64,000 nt of DNA from NCBI RefSeq assembly GCF_003182275.1, contig NZ_QGTR01000003.1, positions 744,001 to 808,000 of the forward strand. Reading direction: 5' to 3'. The position numbers were made by a program, and so were the translations under genes. This DNA is from Hoeflea marina. Lineage in GTDB: Bacteria; Pseudomonadota; Alphaproteobacteria; Rhizobiales; Rhizobiaceae. This document shows positions 51,623-61,108 of the stretch, piece after piece. Positions within the stretch are counted from its first letter, which is position 1; the number at the start of each line of letters is the position of its first letter. Below the pieces are notes generated by a model. It did not search any database and was not told the DNA's origin. It saw nothing but the letters and a program-made list of their open reading frames with translations.

Positions 51623-52093
51623 TCAACCCTTCTGCCATGGAACAAGACCGATGGAGGCCCGCTCATCGCCGGCGGCCGAACGAGCCCGTGCAGGCGCGGC
51701 CGCAGCCGGACGCAGCACCCGCGCGGCATCAGGCCAGCCGGCCACATGCATGTCGAAGGCGGTCTCCGCATCCGGCGCCTCGATGACATCGACTAGACGC
51801 CAGCCGCGCCGCACCAGAGTTCTGACACGCCAGTTGGCGCCTTCCAGACCGACGCACAGAACGATGCAGAAGGCGAGAACACATCCCGCGAGGGTCCAGT
51901 GCGGTGTGGCCATGGCCAGGACGGCGATCACAAGGCCGAAGATGACCAGCGCCGCCTGCAGCCACAGCCGGCTCGTCAGCAGCCAGAGGGCGCTGAACCA
52001 GAATGCCGGCCACGAAAACGAATCCCTGATGACGACGGAGCCGTCATCAGGCAGGGGCGCCTCGGGGCGGGCGAGAATGAGCTGAGTTGCCAT
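51623..52093 (-). CDS. DUF2628 domain membrane protein
   Basis: A 156-residue protein of unknown function with a DUF2628-like core. [20 protein letters not shown] precedes hydrophobic segments at about 30-95, then a cytoplasmic tail rich in Ala and Arg. Located between hisB (35 bp) and hisH (5 bp), a position it also occupies in other rhizobia. Role in histidine synthesis is doubtful. Confidence 0.78.
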   Translation of the reverse strand: MATQLILARPEAPLPDDGSVVIRDSFSWPAFWFSALWLLTSRLWLQAALVIFGLVIAVLAMATPHWTLAGCVLAFCIVLCVGLEGANWRVRTLVRRGWRLVDVIEAPDAETAFDMHVAGWPDAARVLRPAAAAPARARSAAGDERASIGLVPWQKG

Positions 52094-52128
52094 GACGATC
52101 TTCCATCAACGATCCGACCCGGCCGGGT

Positions 52129-52737
52129 CTACACCAGCGTGCCCTTGGTCGAGGGCACGCGCCCGGCCTGGCGCGGGTCGATCTCGCAGGCGGTCCGGAG
52201 CACACGCGCCACCGCCTTGAAGCAGGATTCCGCGATATGGTGGCTGTTGGCGCCGTAAAGATTGTGCACATGCAGGGTCACTCCCGCATGCTGGGCCAGC
52301 GCCTGGAAGAATTCGCGCACCAGCTCGGTGTCGAAGCCGCCGATCTTGGGGGCGGTGAATCGCACATCCCAGACCAGAAACGGCCGACCGGACACGTCGA
52401 TGGCCGCGCGGGTCATGGTTTCATCCATCGGCAGGTCGATGGAGGCATAGCGGCAGATGCCCTTGCGATCGCCCAGCGCCCGCGACAACGCCTGGCCGAT
52501 GGCGATACCAGTGTCCTCGACGGTGTGGTGATCGTCGATGTGCAGGTCGCCGCTGGCGGAAATCTCCATGTCGATGAGGGAATGCCGCGACAGCTGCTCG
52601 AGCATGTGGTCGAAGAAGCCGATGCCGGTTGCGATGCTGCCCGCCCCGGTTCCATCGACGGAAACGCTCACGGCTATTTCGGTCTCATTGGTCTTTCGCG
52701 ACACCGCTGCGGCGCGTCGGGTTTCGGCAAGTGCCAT
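52129..52737 (-). CDS. hisB: Imidazoleglycerol-phosphate dehydratase
   Basis: Sixth step of histidine synthesis, Mn-dependent. 202 aa with the metal-binding blocks [14 protein letters not shown] and [14 protein letters not shown], plus [12 protein letters not shown]. Monofunctional, with no phosphatase domain. ATG 52737. First gene of the operon, divergent from hslV. Confidence 0.97.
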   Translation of the reverse strand: MALAETRRAAAVSRKTNETEIAVSVSVDGTGAGSIATGIGFFDHMLEQLSRHSLIDMEISASGDLHIDDHHTVEDTGIAIGQALSRALGDRKGICRYASIDLPMDETMTRAAIDVSGRPFLVWDVRFTAPKIGGFDTELVREFFQALAQHAGVTLHVHNLYGANSHHIAESCFKAVARVLRTACEIDPRQAGRVPSTKGTLV

Positions 52738-52898
52738 CGGGCATCTCCGGAGAATGGTTTGGCCGCTCCATAACAGCCCGGGGCGCAAATATCCAGAACG
52801 GCTTTCGCCGCACGCGCCGCGGCGGATTTGCATTCCCGTGCGCCGTCCTTACATATGCCGGAAGCCGCGCGGATGCGGCAATCAGCAAAGGATGTTCC
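52738..52898. other. Divergent promoter region between hisB and hslV
   Basis: 161 bp with TTTGCATTC and CTTACATAT near 52829-52857, which could be part of a heat-shock promoter for hslV. The spacing and match are too poor to call. No gene is seen. Confidence 0.3.
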
Positions 52899-53459
52899 AT
52901 GGGCGAGCACAACCCCTACGGCACCATGCATGCCACGACCATCATCACCGTCCGCAAGGGCAGCCAGGTGGTGATGGCCGGCGACGGACAGGTCAGTCTC
53001 GGACAGACCGTGATGAAGGGCAACGCCCGCAAGGTGCGGCTCATCGGCAAGGACGGCCATGTCATTGCCGGCTTCGCGGGCGCGACCGCCGATGCCTTCA
53101 CGCTGCTCGAGCGGCTGGAAAAGAAGCTCGAGCAGTATCAGGGCCAGTTGATGCGGGCGGCGGTCGAGCTTGCCAAGGATTGGCGCACCGACAAGTATCT
53201 GCGCAATCTCGAGGCCATGATGCTGGTGGCCGACAAGTCGATCACGCTGGCGATCACCGGCAACGGCGATGTGCTGGAACCCGAGCATGGCACCATCGCG
53301 ATCGGTTCGGGCGGCAACTACGCCTATGCAGCCGCACGCGCATTGATGGACACCGACAAATCCGCCGAACAGATCGCCCGTCGCGCCATGGAAATAGCCG
53401 GCGACATCTGCGTCTACACCAACGGCAATATCGTCATCGAGACCCTCGAGCTTGATTGA
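52899..53459 (+). CDS. hslV: ATP-dependent protease subunit HslV (ClpQ)
   Basis: Proteolytic dodecamer of HslUV. 186 aa; processing before TTIITVRKG (Thr13) exposes the N-terminal Thr nucleophile. [21 protein letters not shown] and [14 protein letters not shown] are diagnostic. It overlaps the following GNAT gene by 8 bp, while its ATPase partner lies two genes downstream. Confidence 0.96.
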   Translation: MGEHNPYGTMHATTIITVRKGSQVVMAGDGQVSLGQTVMKGNARKVRLIGKDGHVIAGFAGATADAFTLLERLEKKLEQYQGQLMRAAVELAKDWRTDKYLRNLEAMMLVADKSITLAITGNGDVLEPEHGTIAIGSGGNYAYAAARALMDTDKSAEQIARRAMEIAGDICVYTNGNIVIETLELD

Positions 53460-54015
53460 CGCCGCCCGCATCAGCTTCCGGCCGGTCACGCGGGATGATC
53501 TTCCGCTGCTCGGGCGGTGGATGGAGACAGCGCACTGGCGGCAGTGGTGGGGCGAAGCCGAAACGGAACTGGGGCAAATCCGCGACATGGTCGAGGGCCG
53601 GGACACGACAAGGCCGTTCCTGTTCCTGCTCGACGACCGACCGGCGGGTTACATCCAGATCTGGTATGTCGGCGATCATCTGTGCGAACCATTTCTGACC
53701 CAGGCGCCTTGGATGCGGAATGTTCCGGCCGACAGCGTCGGCGTCGACCTGTCGATCGGCGAGGCGGCCGACCTCTCGAGAGGGCTGGGCAGCGCGGCCC
53801 TTGGGGCTTTTGTCCGCCGGCTGGTCGCGGAAGGTCATGACAGCATCATCATTGATCCGGATGCGGCCAATGCCAGAGCCGTGCGGGCCTACGAAAAAGC
53901 CGGATTCCGACCGTTTCTCGTATCACCCGACCCTGGCGGCAACGCTGCCCAGGCCACGCTCATCATGACATTTGCGGGCAATGACGCAGCCCCCAGCCAC
54001 AGGACGCAGGCATGA
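53452..54015 (+). CDS. GNAT family acetyltransferase, AAC(6')-like
   Basis: A 187-residue GNAT protein. It resembles aminoglycoside 6'-N-acetyltransferases: [33 protein letters not shown], and the acetyl-CoA loop [31 protein letters not shown] is at the end. TTG start overlaps hslV by 8 bp, and the end overlaps the next gene by 4 bp, so it is translated within the hslV-hslU unit. The substrate may be a metabolite or protein; resistance is only one option. Confidence 0.85.
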   Translation: MIDAARISFRPVTRDDLPLLGRWMETAHWRQWWGEAETELGQIRDMVEGRDTTRPFLFLLDDRPAGYIQIWYVGDHLCEPFLTQAPWMRNVPADSVGVDLSIGEAADLSRGLGSAALGAFVRRLVAEGHDSIIIDPDAANARAVRAYEKAGFRPFLVSPDPGGNAAQATLIMTFAGNDAAPSHRTQA

Positions 54016-55175
54016 TAGACGAAGCAACGCTTGATCGCGCGGTCACCGCCGGCATTCTCAATCCGGCGCAGCGGCAGGCCCTGTTGGCGCTTGCGCGCAG
54101 CGGCGGTGAACCCCCGTCCCTTGCCGATGCAGCCGAAACCGGCTCGGTCGACGAGCAGATGCGGCTGGTCGGCGGCGGCAACGATCTGTTCGTCACCGTC
54201 GGCATCGTGCTCCTGTTTTCGGGAGCCCTGTTCGCCCTCACCGCGCTGATGCCGGGCAGCTGGACCAGCATCGCGGCGCTGCTGCTGGCGGGAACCGTCG
54301 TCGTCGCGGAAATCGTCACCCGCCAGCGGCGGATGCGCCTGTCGAGCACCGTGCTCGGCCTCGGCTACTCGGCCGCCGTGCTCACGCTGCTGGTCTATCT
54401 GGTGGCGCAGCGCTTCGACCTCATGGCGATCAACTCGCTGGTCAAGGCCGTCGCGCTGCGCGGCGATGCCGTCCAGATCGGCATGATCGTGGCAGGCGGC
54501 GGAATCGCGGCCGTGGCCGCCTATTTCTGGCGCTTCCGGGTTCCGGTTCTGGCCGCCGTGACGGCGCTGCTCTTGACCGGCCTGGCGTTTCTGTTCGCCG
54601 TGCTGTTCCTCTACGATTCCGTGGTCACCGGAGCCATCGCCGCTCCGACGGCCGAGCAGCTTCCGGCCATCCTGGAAAAGGCGCTGATCGTGCCGCTGCT
54701 GTGCGGCGGCCTGATTTTCGCCGGCGCCGTGGCGCTCGACCTGCATGACCGCAATCGTGAAACGATCTGGTCGGACTGCGCCTTCTGGCTGCACGTCGTC
54801 TCGGCGCCGCTGCTGGTGCACCCGCTGTTCATCCTGGCAACCGGCCAGGACGTGGCGTTCGGACGCATCGACCCGGACACCACCGCCGGCATCCTGCTCG
54901 GCGTGCTGATCGCGTCGTTCGTCTTCATCGCACTGGCCATCGATCGCCGCTCGCTGCTGGTTCCCACTCTGGCCTATTTCGGCTCGATCGGGATTTACTA
55001 CCTTGTCAGCAACGCCGCCAACACCACCGGTATTCCACCCTTCGCTTTGATTTTGCTGGCGATCGGCTCGCTGGTCATCCTCTTCGGCGCGGGCTGGCAG
55101 CGGATCCGGCGCTTGATTGTTGGCTCCATCCTTCCCACATCGCTGATCAACAGACTTCCTCCCATCAGGGCTTGA
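54012..55175 (+). CDS. Polytopic membrane protein of unknown function between hslV and hslU
   Basis: A 387-residue protein. A short soluble N terminus (residues 1-55) has the pattern [21 protein letters not shown], recalling DUF2157-like proteins. About ten transmembrane segments follow. ATG overlaps the GNAT stop (ATGA), and its end is 5 bp before the hslU ATG. I do not recognise a transporter motif or catalytic residues. Its position suggests co-expression with HslUV. Confidence 0.72.
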   Translation: MIDEATLDRAVTAGILNPAQRQALLALARSGGEPPSLADAAETGSVDEQMRLVGGGNDLFVTVGIVLLFSGALFALTALMPGSWTSIAALLLAGTVVVAEIVTRQRRMRLSSTVLGLGYSAAVLTLLVYLVAQRFDLMAINSLVKAVALRGDAVQIGMIVAGGGIAAVAAYFWRFRVPVLAAVTALLLTGLAFLFAVLFLYDSVVTGAIAAPTAEQLPAILEKALIVPLLCGGLIFAGAVALDLHDRNRETIWSDCAFWLHVVSAPLLVHPLFILATGQDVAFGRIDPDTTAGILLGVLIASFVFIALAIDRRSLLVPTLAYFGSIGIYYLVSNAANTTGIPPFALILLAIGSLVILFGAGWQRIRRLIVGSILPTSLINRLPPIRA

Positions 55176-55180
55176 ACCGC

Positions 55181-56485
55181 ATGTCGACTTTCTCCCCCCG
55201 CGAAACGGTCTCCGAACTGGACCGCTTCATCATCGGTCAAAAGGATGCCAAGCGCGCCGTGGCGATCGCGTTGCGCAACCGCTGGCGCCGGCAGCAATTG
55301 TCCGGTCCGCTGCGTGACGAGGTGATGCCGAAGAACATCCTGATGATCGGACCCACGGGGGTCGGAAAGACCGAGATCTCGCGCCGCCTGGCCAAGCTCG
55401 CCGGCGCGCCCTTCATCAAGGTGGAAGCGACGAAATTCACCGAGGTCGGCTATGTCGGCCGTGACGTGGAGCAGATCATCCGGGATCTGGTCGAAGTGGG
55501 TATCGGCATCGTGCGAGAGCGCAAGCGAGACGAGGTCAAGGCCAAGGCGCATCTGAACGCGGAAGAGCGGGTTCTCGACGCCCTCGTCGGTTCCACCGCA
55601 TCACCCGCCACCCGGGAATCGTTCCGCAAGAAGCTGCGCGACGGCCTGCTCGACGACAAGGACATCGAGATCGAGGTCGCCGAATCGGGCACGCCGCAGT
55701 TCGAACTGCCGGGGATGCCGGGCGGCAGCATCGGGGTGCTCAACATCGGCGACCTGCTCGGCAAGGCGATGGGCGGCCGCTCCAAGAAGATCAAGACCAA
55801 GGTGAAGGATTCCCACGACCTGCTGGTCAACGACGAATCCGACAAGCTCTTGGACATGGAGCAGGTGCACCAGGAAGCGCTGCGATCGGCCGAGAACGAC
55901 GGCATCGTCTTCATCGACGAGATCGACAAGATCGCCAGCCGCGACGGCGCCATGGGCGGCGCCGGGGTTTCGCGCGAAGGCGTGCAGCGGGACCTGCTGC
56001 CGCTGGTCGAAGGCACGACGGTGGCCACGAAGTACGGGCCGGTGAAGACCGATCACATTCTGTTTATCGCCTCCGGCGCCTTTCATGTCTCCAAGCCATC
56101 GGACCTGCTGCCGGAACTGCAGGGCCGGCTGCCGATCCGGGTCGAGCTGAGGGCGCTCGGCAAGGACGATTTCCGGCGCATCCTGACCGAGACGGAAGCC
56201 AGTCTGATCAAGCAATACATTGCCTTGATGGCGACGGAACAGGTCGGCCTGAGTTTCACCGAGGACGCGATCGATGCGCTGGCGGAAGTGGCGGTCCACC
56301 TCAATGACAGCGTCGAGAACATCGGTGCGCGGCGGCTGCAGACGGTGATGGAACGGGTTCTGGACGAAATTTCCTTCGATGCGCCGGACAAGCCAGGGTC
56401 GACAATCACGATCGATTCAGACTATGTCCGCAAGCATGTCGGCGATCTGGCGCAGAACACCGACCTGTCCCGTTTCATCCTGTAG
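55181..56485 (+). CDS. hslU: ATPase subunit HslU (ClpY)
   Basis: AAA+ unfoldase for HslV, 434 aa. Walker [16 protein letters not shown], the pore loop region [10 protein letters not shown], an intermediate I-domain (about 105-240), Walker [12 protein letters not shown], and the C-terminal tail ending RFIL that activates HslV. ATG 55181; a TTG at 55172 overlaps the preceding gene and is less likely. Confidence 0.97.
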   Translation: MSTFSPRETVSELDRFIIGQKDAKRAVAIALRNRWRRQQLSGPLRDEVMPKNILMIGPTGVGKTEISRRLAKLAGAPFIKVEATKFTEVGYVGRDVEQIIRDLVEVGIGIVRERKRDEVKAKAHLNAEERVLDALVGSTASPATRESFRKKLRDGLLDDKDIEIEVAESGTPQFELPGMPGGSIGVLNIGDLLGKAMGGRSKKIKTKVKDSHDLLVNDESDKLLDMEQVHQEALRSAENDGIVFIDEIDKIASRDGAMGGAGVSREGVQRDLLPLVEGTTVATKYGPVKTDHILFIASGAFHVSKPSDLLPELQGRLPIRVELRALGKDDFRRILTETEASLIKQYIALMATEQVGLSFTEDAIDALAEVAVHLNDSVENIGARRLQTVMERVLDEISFDAPDKPGSTITIDSDYVRKHVGDLAQNTDLSRFIL

Positions 56486-56571
56486 GTCGCCTCCAAGGCG
56501 TGCAATCGGCAGGATTCCCTTTCGTCGAGCCGGCGCGCCGGGCTCGACACGTCTCGAAGGAGCCCTGCGTG

Positions 56572-57540
56572 ATGGCCGCAAATCCGCGTCACTTCCTCGT
56601 CGTCGCCGGTCTTGCCTTGGCCACCCTTTTCTCCATGGGGCCTGCAGCCGGCGCAGTGGAGGTCGTTCCCCCCGGAAACCGCCACAGCGAGCAGCCCGAC
56701 ATTCCCGGCGCGTCGGTGCGCCGCACCAAAGCGACCAAATCCACCTTCGACGCCAAGTACGAGCGGATTCGCGATCTCATCGAGCGCGATTCGGGACTGC
56801 GCGGAAAGATCAAGAAGGCCGCCTCGAGTTACGGGATCGACCCCATCCACATCGTCGGCGCCCTGGTGGGCGAGCACACCTACAATGTGGATGCCTATGA
56901 CCAGCTGCAGACCTACTACGTCAAGGCGATTTCCTATGCGGGCGAGAGCTTCCGTTTCGAGCACGCCGGCGAGGCAATCATGGATTTCGTCGCCCGCCCG
57001 CAATTTTCCGAGTGTGACAGGATCAAGAGCTCCTACGCGCTGTGGTCATGCCGCGAGAACGTCTGGAACACCGTATTCCGCGGCAAGAAAGTCGATGGGA
57101 AGTCCTTTCCCGACGACCGCTTCAGCGCGGTGTTCTTTCAGCCTTTCTACGCCGGACAGACCTTCGGGCTTGGCCAGCTGAGCCCGCTGACGGCGCTGAT
57201 GAACAGCGACCGCGTGGCGGCCGTGTCGGGTGCGTCGCGACTGCAGGCGAGCAACGCCGCCAGCATCTACAAGGCGATCATGGATCCGGATTCGAGTCTT
57301 GCCTACATGGCGGCCGATATCCGTGAGGCGATCGACGCCTACAGGACCATCGCCGGTTTCGACATATCCCGCAATCCGGGCCTGACGGCGACGCTCTACA
57401 ATGTGGGCAATTCGGTCCAGCGCGCCCGCGACATCGCGCGCAAGAACCGCAGTGGCGACAAGCGCCTGCCGGAGGAGAATTATTACGGCTGGCTGATCAA
57501 CGACAGGGAAGCCGAGCTCCGGGCCGTGCTGGCTCACTGA
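56572..57540 (+). CDS. Secreted DUF1402 family protein
   Basis: A 322-residue exported protein with a signal peptide (cleavage near AGAVE, about residue 28). The DUF1402 domain covers the rest: GIDPIHIVGALVGEHTYNVD, GLGQLSPLTAL, NPGLTATLYNVG. The block with Glu in GEHTYNV and GLGQLSPLTAL recalls lysozyme-like transglycosylases (compare AxAxGxxQ motifs), so peptidoglycan cleavage is conceivable. ATG 56572 or GTG 56569. Follows hslU by 86 bp. Confidence 0.78.
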   Translation: MAANPRHFLVVAGLALATLFSMGPAAGAVEVVPPGNRHSEQPDIPGASVRRTKATKSTFDAKYERIRDLIERDSGLRGKIKKAASSYGIDPIHIVGALVGEHTYNVDAYDQLQTYYVKAISYAGESFRFEHAGEAIMDFVARPQFSECDRIKSSYALWSCRENVWNTVFRGKKVDGKSFPDDRFSAVFFQPFYAGQTFGLGQLSPLTALMNSDRVAAVSGASRLQASNAASIYKAIMDPDSSLAYMAADIREAIDAYRTIAGFDISRNPGLTATLYNVGNSVQRARDIARKNRSGDKRLPEENYYGWLINDREAELRAVLAH

Positions 57541-57555
57541 CGCTCAAGACCATGG

Positions 57556-57948
57556 CTACCGGTGCCTGTCCGGCGGGGGCCGGCGGTCCTGCGGGTTCGC
57601 CGAAAGCAGCAGCCGGTCGAGCTCGTCCAATGCCTGTTCATCGAGATGCCGCATCCCGGCCGAAAGCCGGTTGGCAATTTCGGTTGCCCTGGCCGACAGG
57701 CCGGCGGTGTCGATGACCACCCGCGGACGCGACAGCGACGCCAGCCGCTGAAGCTCTTCCGCATCGTCCCATATGACATTGAAAAAACCGATGATCCGCT
57801 GCACCGTTTCCCAATTGGGCTCCGAGCGGTGCCCGTGCTCGAGAGCTGACAGATAGGCGGCGGAGACCCCGAGGGCAGCGGCCATCTGCCGCTGGGTGAC
57901 GCCGCGCTCGGTGCGGAGCTTTCTGATCGCGGCGCCGAAAGGGGTCAT
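57556..57948 (-). CDS. XRE-family helix-turn-helix regulator
   Basis: A 130-residue regulator with an N-terminal HTH_XRE domain (residues 5-65: LRTERGVTQRQMAAALGVSA followed by YLSALEHGHRSEPNW). An alpha-helical C-terminal part ends in a Pro/Arg-rich tail. Its ATG overlaps the smr stop by 4 bp, so it is the last gene of the timA-mltA-smr-xre unit. Targets unknown. Confidence 0.88.
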   Translation of the reverse strand: MTPFGAAIRKLRTERGVTQRQMAAALGVSAAYLSALEHGHRSEPNWETVQRIIGFFNVIWDDAEELQRLASLSRPRVVIDTAGLSARATEIANRLSAGMRHLDEQALDELDRLLLSANPQDRRPPPDRHR

Positions 57949-58511
57949 GCCGGATCGTCCCGCTGCCGCCGGAGCCGGATATACATGGCGCCGTCACCGC
58001 CATGCCCGCGTGCGGCCGGTTCATGGCCCGAGACCAGAAAGCGGAATTCCGGCTTGACCAGCCATTGCGGAACCGCGCGCTTGAGCACACCCTCGCTGCC
58101 CATTGATGAGCCCTTGCCGGTCACCACGAGCACATGACGCGAGCCGCGCTGATGGGCGCGCATCAGAAAATCGAAAAGAAGGTTGTGCGCCTCGCTCTGG
58201 TTGAGCCCATGCAGGTCGATCTTGCCGTCTATCGCCAGCCGTCCGCGCGCCAGCTTCTTCTGCACCGGCCTCTCGATCGGATGCAGCCGCGGCTGCGGCT
58301 TGACGGTGCGGGGCGGATGCGCCGGATCCGCGACGGGCCTTTTGACGTCAGCCGGCGCCGCGGCATCGGCGGCAGGCGACATCAAACCGTCCATGGTATC
58401 ATTTTCGACGACGACCGGGTGGGCCTGGCCGGACAATCGCCGCACGGTGCGGGCGACGGTCTCCCAGACGATGCGGTCCTCGTGGGTGAGCTTGCGATCC
58501 CTGTCAGCCAT
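57945..58511 (-). CDS. Smr-domain protein
   Basis: A 188-residue protein whose C-terminal Smr domain (about 95-185) carries the DLHGLNQSEAHNLL signature, the VVTGKGSS loop and a final GAMYIRLRR. Smr domains bind or nick nucleic acids, and recent work ties some to collided ribosomes. The N-terminal 90 residues are charged and Pro-rich, with HPIERPVQKKLARGR before the domain, typical of the alphaproteobacterial form. Overlaps mltA by 8 bp. Confidence 0.9.
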   Translation of the reverse strand: MADRDRKLTHEDRIVWETVARTVRRLSGQAHPVVVENDTMDGLMSPAADAAAPADVKRPVADPAHPPRTVKPQPRLHPIERPVQKKLARGRLAIDGKIDLHGLNQSEAHNLLFDFLMRAHQRGSRHVLVVTGKGSSMGSEGVLKRAVPQWLVKPEFRFLVSGHEPAARGHGGDGAMYIRLRRQRDDPA

Positions 58512-59628
58512 GGCGGGCCAGTCTCGACGCATCGAAGATCTTCGGCAACAGGATTGTGAAGCTCGCATGGTTCCGGATCGCGCCGGCCAGGTCGCCTGCC
58601 GAATCGCCGGAACCGGTGAACAGGTCGCCCCGGGCCGGCCCGAGGATGGCCGACCCCGTGTCCTGGGCAATCATCAGCCGCGCAAACGGCCGCGCGGCTG
58701 CGAAATCCTTCAGATCGGGGGCAGAGACAAAGAACGGGGTGCCGAATGTGTGGATGGTGCGGTCGACCGCCATGGAACGGCCAGGCTCCAGGGGCACCTT
58801 CGCCGCGGCGACGGGACCCAGCGATTCATCGTCGACGGGCGCCTCGCGGAAAAAGATGTAGGACCGGTTCTCCCGCATCAGCCCGTCCGCCTGCAGCGGA
58901 TGGGCGGCGAGCCACGACCGGATCGACTGCATCGAGATCTCGCCCAAGGGTATTTCGCCGCGGTCGACCAGCAAACGGCCGATGCCGGTGAACGGATGAC
59001 CGCTCTTGGCGGCATAGGTGATGCGCGTGCGGGTGCCGTCGCCGAAATCCAGTCGCGCCGCACCCTGGACATGGGCGAAGAACACATCCGCCTTTTCCGC
59101 GGCATAGGCGATCTCCAGGCCCTGGCCCGCCAGGGCGCCGGTCTCGATGGCCCCCCGGTCCGGGCAGATCCGCCAGGTTTCGCCGTCCCTCATGCAGAAG
59201 GCGAAGCCTTCGGGGATGCCGGTCGGCGGATTGGCCGGGTCCAACACCTTGATGAGCGAGAGCGGCGGGCGGAGAAACGGATGGACATGGCGCGCATCGG
59301 GGGTGGCCCGGACCTCGACGACAGGCTCGTAAAAGCCGGTCACCAATCCGCTTCCGCCATCATCGAGCGTTATGGCGTAGGGCAGAAACCAGGTCTCGAA
59401 GAACCGGCGCGCCGCCCCGGCATCGAGGTGCTGATTGCCCGTCTCCGCGGCGGCGGCGAAGGCCGGCCGGAAGTCCTCATGACCCGCACCGATGCGGCCG
59501 GTGCGGTAGGGCCCGACAGAGATGGCCTGTCGGGCGGAGCGGCGAAAAGCCACAAAGGCGCGGTCGACGGAGTCTTCCGACCAGCCGCGCAGGTCGCCGT
59601 AGGCGGATCGCCGAAGCGAAAACCCCAT
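58504..59628 (-). CDS. mltA: Membrane-bound lytic murein transglycosylase A family
   Basis: Peptidoglycan-cleaving MltA/3D-domain protein, 374 aa. FYEPVVEVR, YAAKSGHPFTGIGRLLVDRGEI, NRSYIFFRE and the catalytic Asp region AQDTGSAILGPARGD (compare Asp308 of E. coli) are seen. No signal peptide or lipobox is found at the N terminus (MGFSLRRSAYGDLRGWSEDS), although the enzyme should act in the periplasm. Start ATG shares one base with the timA stop (TAATG), so no longer version with a signal is evident. Confidence 0.9.
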   Translation of the reverse strand: MGFSLRRSAYGDLRGWSEDSVDRAFVAFRRSARQAISVGPYRTGRIGAGHEDFRPAFAAAAETGNQHLDAGAARRFFETWFLPYAITLDDGGSGLVTGFYEPVVEVRATPDARHVHPFLRPPLSLIKVLDPANPPTGIPEGFAFCMRDGETWRICPDRGAIETGALAGQGLEIAYAAEKADVFFAHVQGAARLDFGDGTRTRITYAAKSGHPFTGIGRLLVDRGEIPLGEISMQSIRSWLAAHPLQADGLMRENRSYIFFREAPVDDESLGPVAAAKVPLEPGRSMAVDRTIHTFGTPFFVSAPDLKDFAAARPFARLMIAQDTGSAILGPARGDLFTGSGDSAGDLAGAIRNHASFTILLPKIFDASRLARHG

Positions 59629-60329
59629 TACTGGTCCGCTTCCGTCGCAATCAGCCTCCAGTTCGGATCGCGCGAACCCGTGTCACGGGCGAAGGTCCAG
59701 ACGTCGTTGACCTCCGTCACCTCCTCGGTGTCGCCCTCGATCACCTTGCCGTCCCGGTCAAGAGTGGCCGAAATCAGCTGACTGACGATGCGGACCGTGA
59801 GATTGGCTTCAGATCCCTTCATCTCGGCCTGGATGATGCTGGCCTTTTCGATGCCCACGAAATTCGACCGGACTGTCTCGCCGCGCTGCTCGCGCTCGGT
59901 GATGGCAGTCACGAAGCCGTCGTAGACCTCGCGCGACAGCAGGTTCTTCAGCGTCTTCCGGTCCCCCTCGGCGAAGGCTGTGACGATCATCTCATAGGCG
60001 GCGCTCGCTCCCTTGACGAATTCCTCCGGCACGAACGACGGATCGCTGGCATGCAACTGCTTGAGCCCGGCGTTGAGATCGGTGCCAGGCACGGCATAGG
60101 CGTCGATGACGGATGTGGCTTCTGCCTCCTGGCCTTCGCGGGGCCGGCGCGGCAGGGTGACCACCTTCGGGTCATCGCGCGCGTCGGGAGCCGGCACGCG
60201 GTCGCGCGCGCTCACGTCCACCGGCGGACGTTCCTTGCCGGTCCGCTTGCCGAGGACCGAACGAAGCTGGATGAATATGATCACCGCGGCGACAAAGAAG
60301 AAGAACGTCACAAAATCAAAAGAACCCAT
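59628..60329 (-). CDS. timA: Tim44/TimA domain protein
   Basis: Single-pass membrane protein of 233 residues: N-terminal anchor (about 4-24), a charged linker, and a Tim44-like domain from about 90 to the end (EFVKGASAAYEMIVTAFAEGDRKTLKNLL). Similar to Caulobacter TimA, the bacterial relative of mitochondrial Tim44. First gene of the timA-mltA-smr-xre unit, divergent from fxsA. Confidence 0.9.
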   Translation of the reverse strand: MGSFDFVTFFFFVAAVIIFIQLRSVLGKRTGKERPPVDVSARDRVPAPDARDDPKVVTLPRRPREGQEAEATSVIDAYAVPGTDLNAGLKQLHASDPSFVPEEFVKGASAAYEMIVTAFAEGDRKTLKNLLSREVYDGFVTAITEREQRGETVRSNFVGIEKASIIQAEMKGSEANLTVRIVSQLISATLDRDGKVIEGDTEEVTEVNDVWTFARDTGSRDPNWRLIATEADQ

Positions 60330-60365
60330 CGGCGCCTTCTTTCAGTTTCAAAATTACAGGCTTGC

Positions 60366-60393
60366 ATATAATCCCGGCACAGCCATCAATCAA
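60366..60393 (-). promoter_or_regulatory. Candidate promoter of the timA operon
   Basis: On the minus strand TTGATT (60393-60388) and TTATAT (60371-60366) are 16 bp apart, about 37 bp upstream of timA. The same AT block reads TATAAT on the plus strand (60367-60372) and might also serve fxsA. Confidence 0.4.
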
Positions 60394-60464
60394 ACGCAAG
60401 CACCATTCAAAATGGCATTCGGGACACTTATATGCCAGCTGCCTGACCATCGGATCGAATAATC

Positions 60465-61025
60465 ATGCGTTTCTCGTTCATACCCCTGCTGCTGCTGGCA
60501 GTGCCACTGGCGGAAATCGCCGTCTTCGTCTTTGTCGGCGGCCTCATCGGCGTCTTTGCCACCCTGGCGCTGGTGCTGGTGACCGCCGTCATCGGAACGG
60601 CGCTGCTGCGCTGGCAGGGATTCGGCATCATGGCCCGGATCAGCGCCGAGACCAAGGCGGGCAGGGTGCCGGGCCGCGATCTGGCCCATGGCGCCATGAT
60701 CCTGGTGGCCGGCGTCCTGCTGCTCACGCCGGGTTTCGTCACCGACAGCCTCGGCTTCCTGTTGTTCGTCCCCGCCATCCGCGACATGGCCTGGCGGCTG
60801 ATCAGGTCGCGGATCACGGTGGTTGCCGCGGGTGCGGCGGGCGGATCCTTCGCCTCGGGCTTTCCGCCGCGGCCCGACGGAGGTCCGCGCCCCACGGACG
60901 GCAGCCCTGTTGTGGATCTTGATTCCGAAGACTATCGGCGCGATCCCGATTCGCCCTGGTCGGGCGGGAATGGACGCTTGTCGGATGGGCAGCATCGCCG
61001 CCGCGACTCAGAAGACGGGTTGTAA
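60465..61025 (+). CDS. fxsA: FxsA family membrane protein
   Basis: A 186-residue membrane protein of the FxsA family. Three or four hydrophobic segments lie in the first 125 residues, with the EIAVFVFVGGLIGVFATLALV and LLLTPGFVTDSLGFLL motifs. A hydrophilic tail of about 60 residues follows, rich in Gly, Pro and Asp. FxsA in E. coli blocks F exclusion of phage T7 by PifA. The cellular role in rhizobia is not known. Confidence 0.9.
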   Translation: MRFSFIPLLLLAVPLAEIAVFVFVGGLIGVFATLALVLVTAVIGTALLRWQGFGIMARISAETKAGRVPGRDLAHGAMILVAGVLLLTPGFVTDSLGFLLFVPAIRDMAWRLIRSRITVVAAGAAGGSFASGFPPRPDGGPRPTDGSPVVDLDSEDYRRDPDSPWSGGNGRLSDGQHRRRDSEDGL

Positions 61026-61108
61026 GCGCCGGATCGAAATGCTAGCCAATCGGGCGAAAATCAACCGCCTTTCCGCAAGCGCAGGGCATTTGGACGAGGA
61101 TCTGCCAC

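Noticed and set aside
52738-52898. Heat-shock sigma-32 promoter for hslV
   Set aside because: Partial matches only (CTTACATAT) without a proper -35 at the right spacing.
53452-54015. Acquired aminoglycoside resistance gene
   Set aside because: AAC(6')-like features are present, but the gene is embedded with overlaps in the hslVU operon and its composition matches neighbours, so it is a resident GNAT gene and not a mobile resistance determinant.
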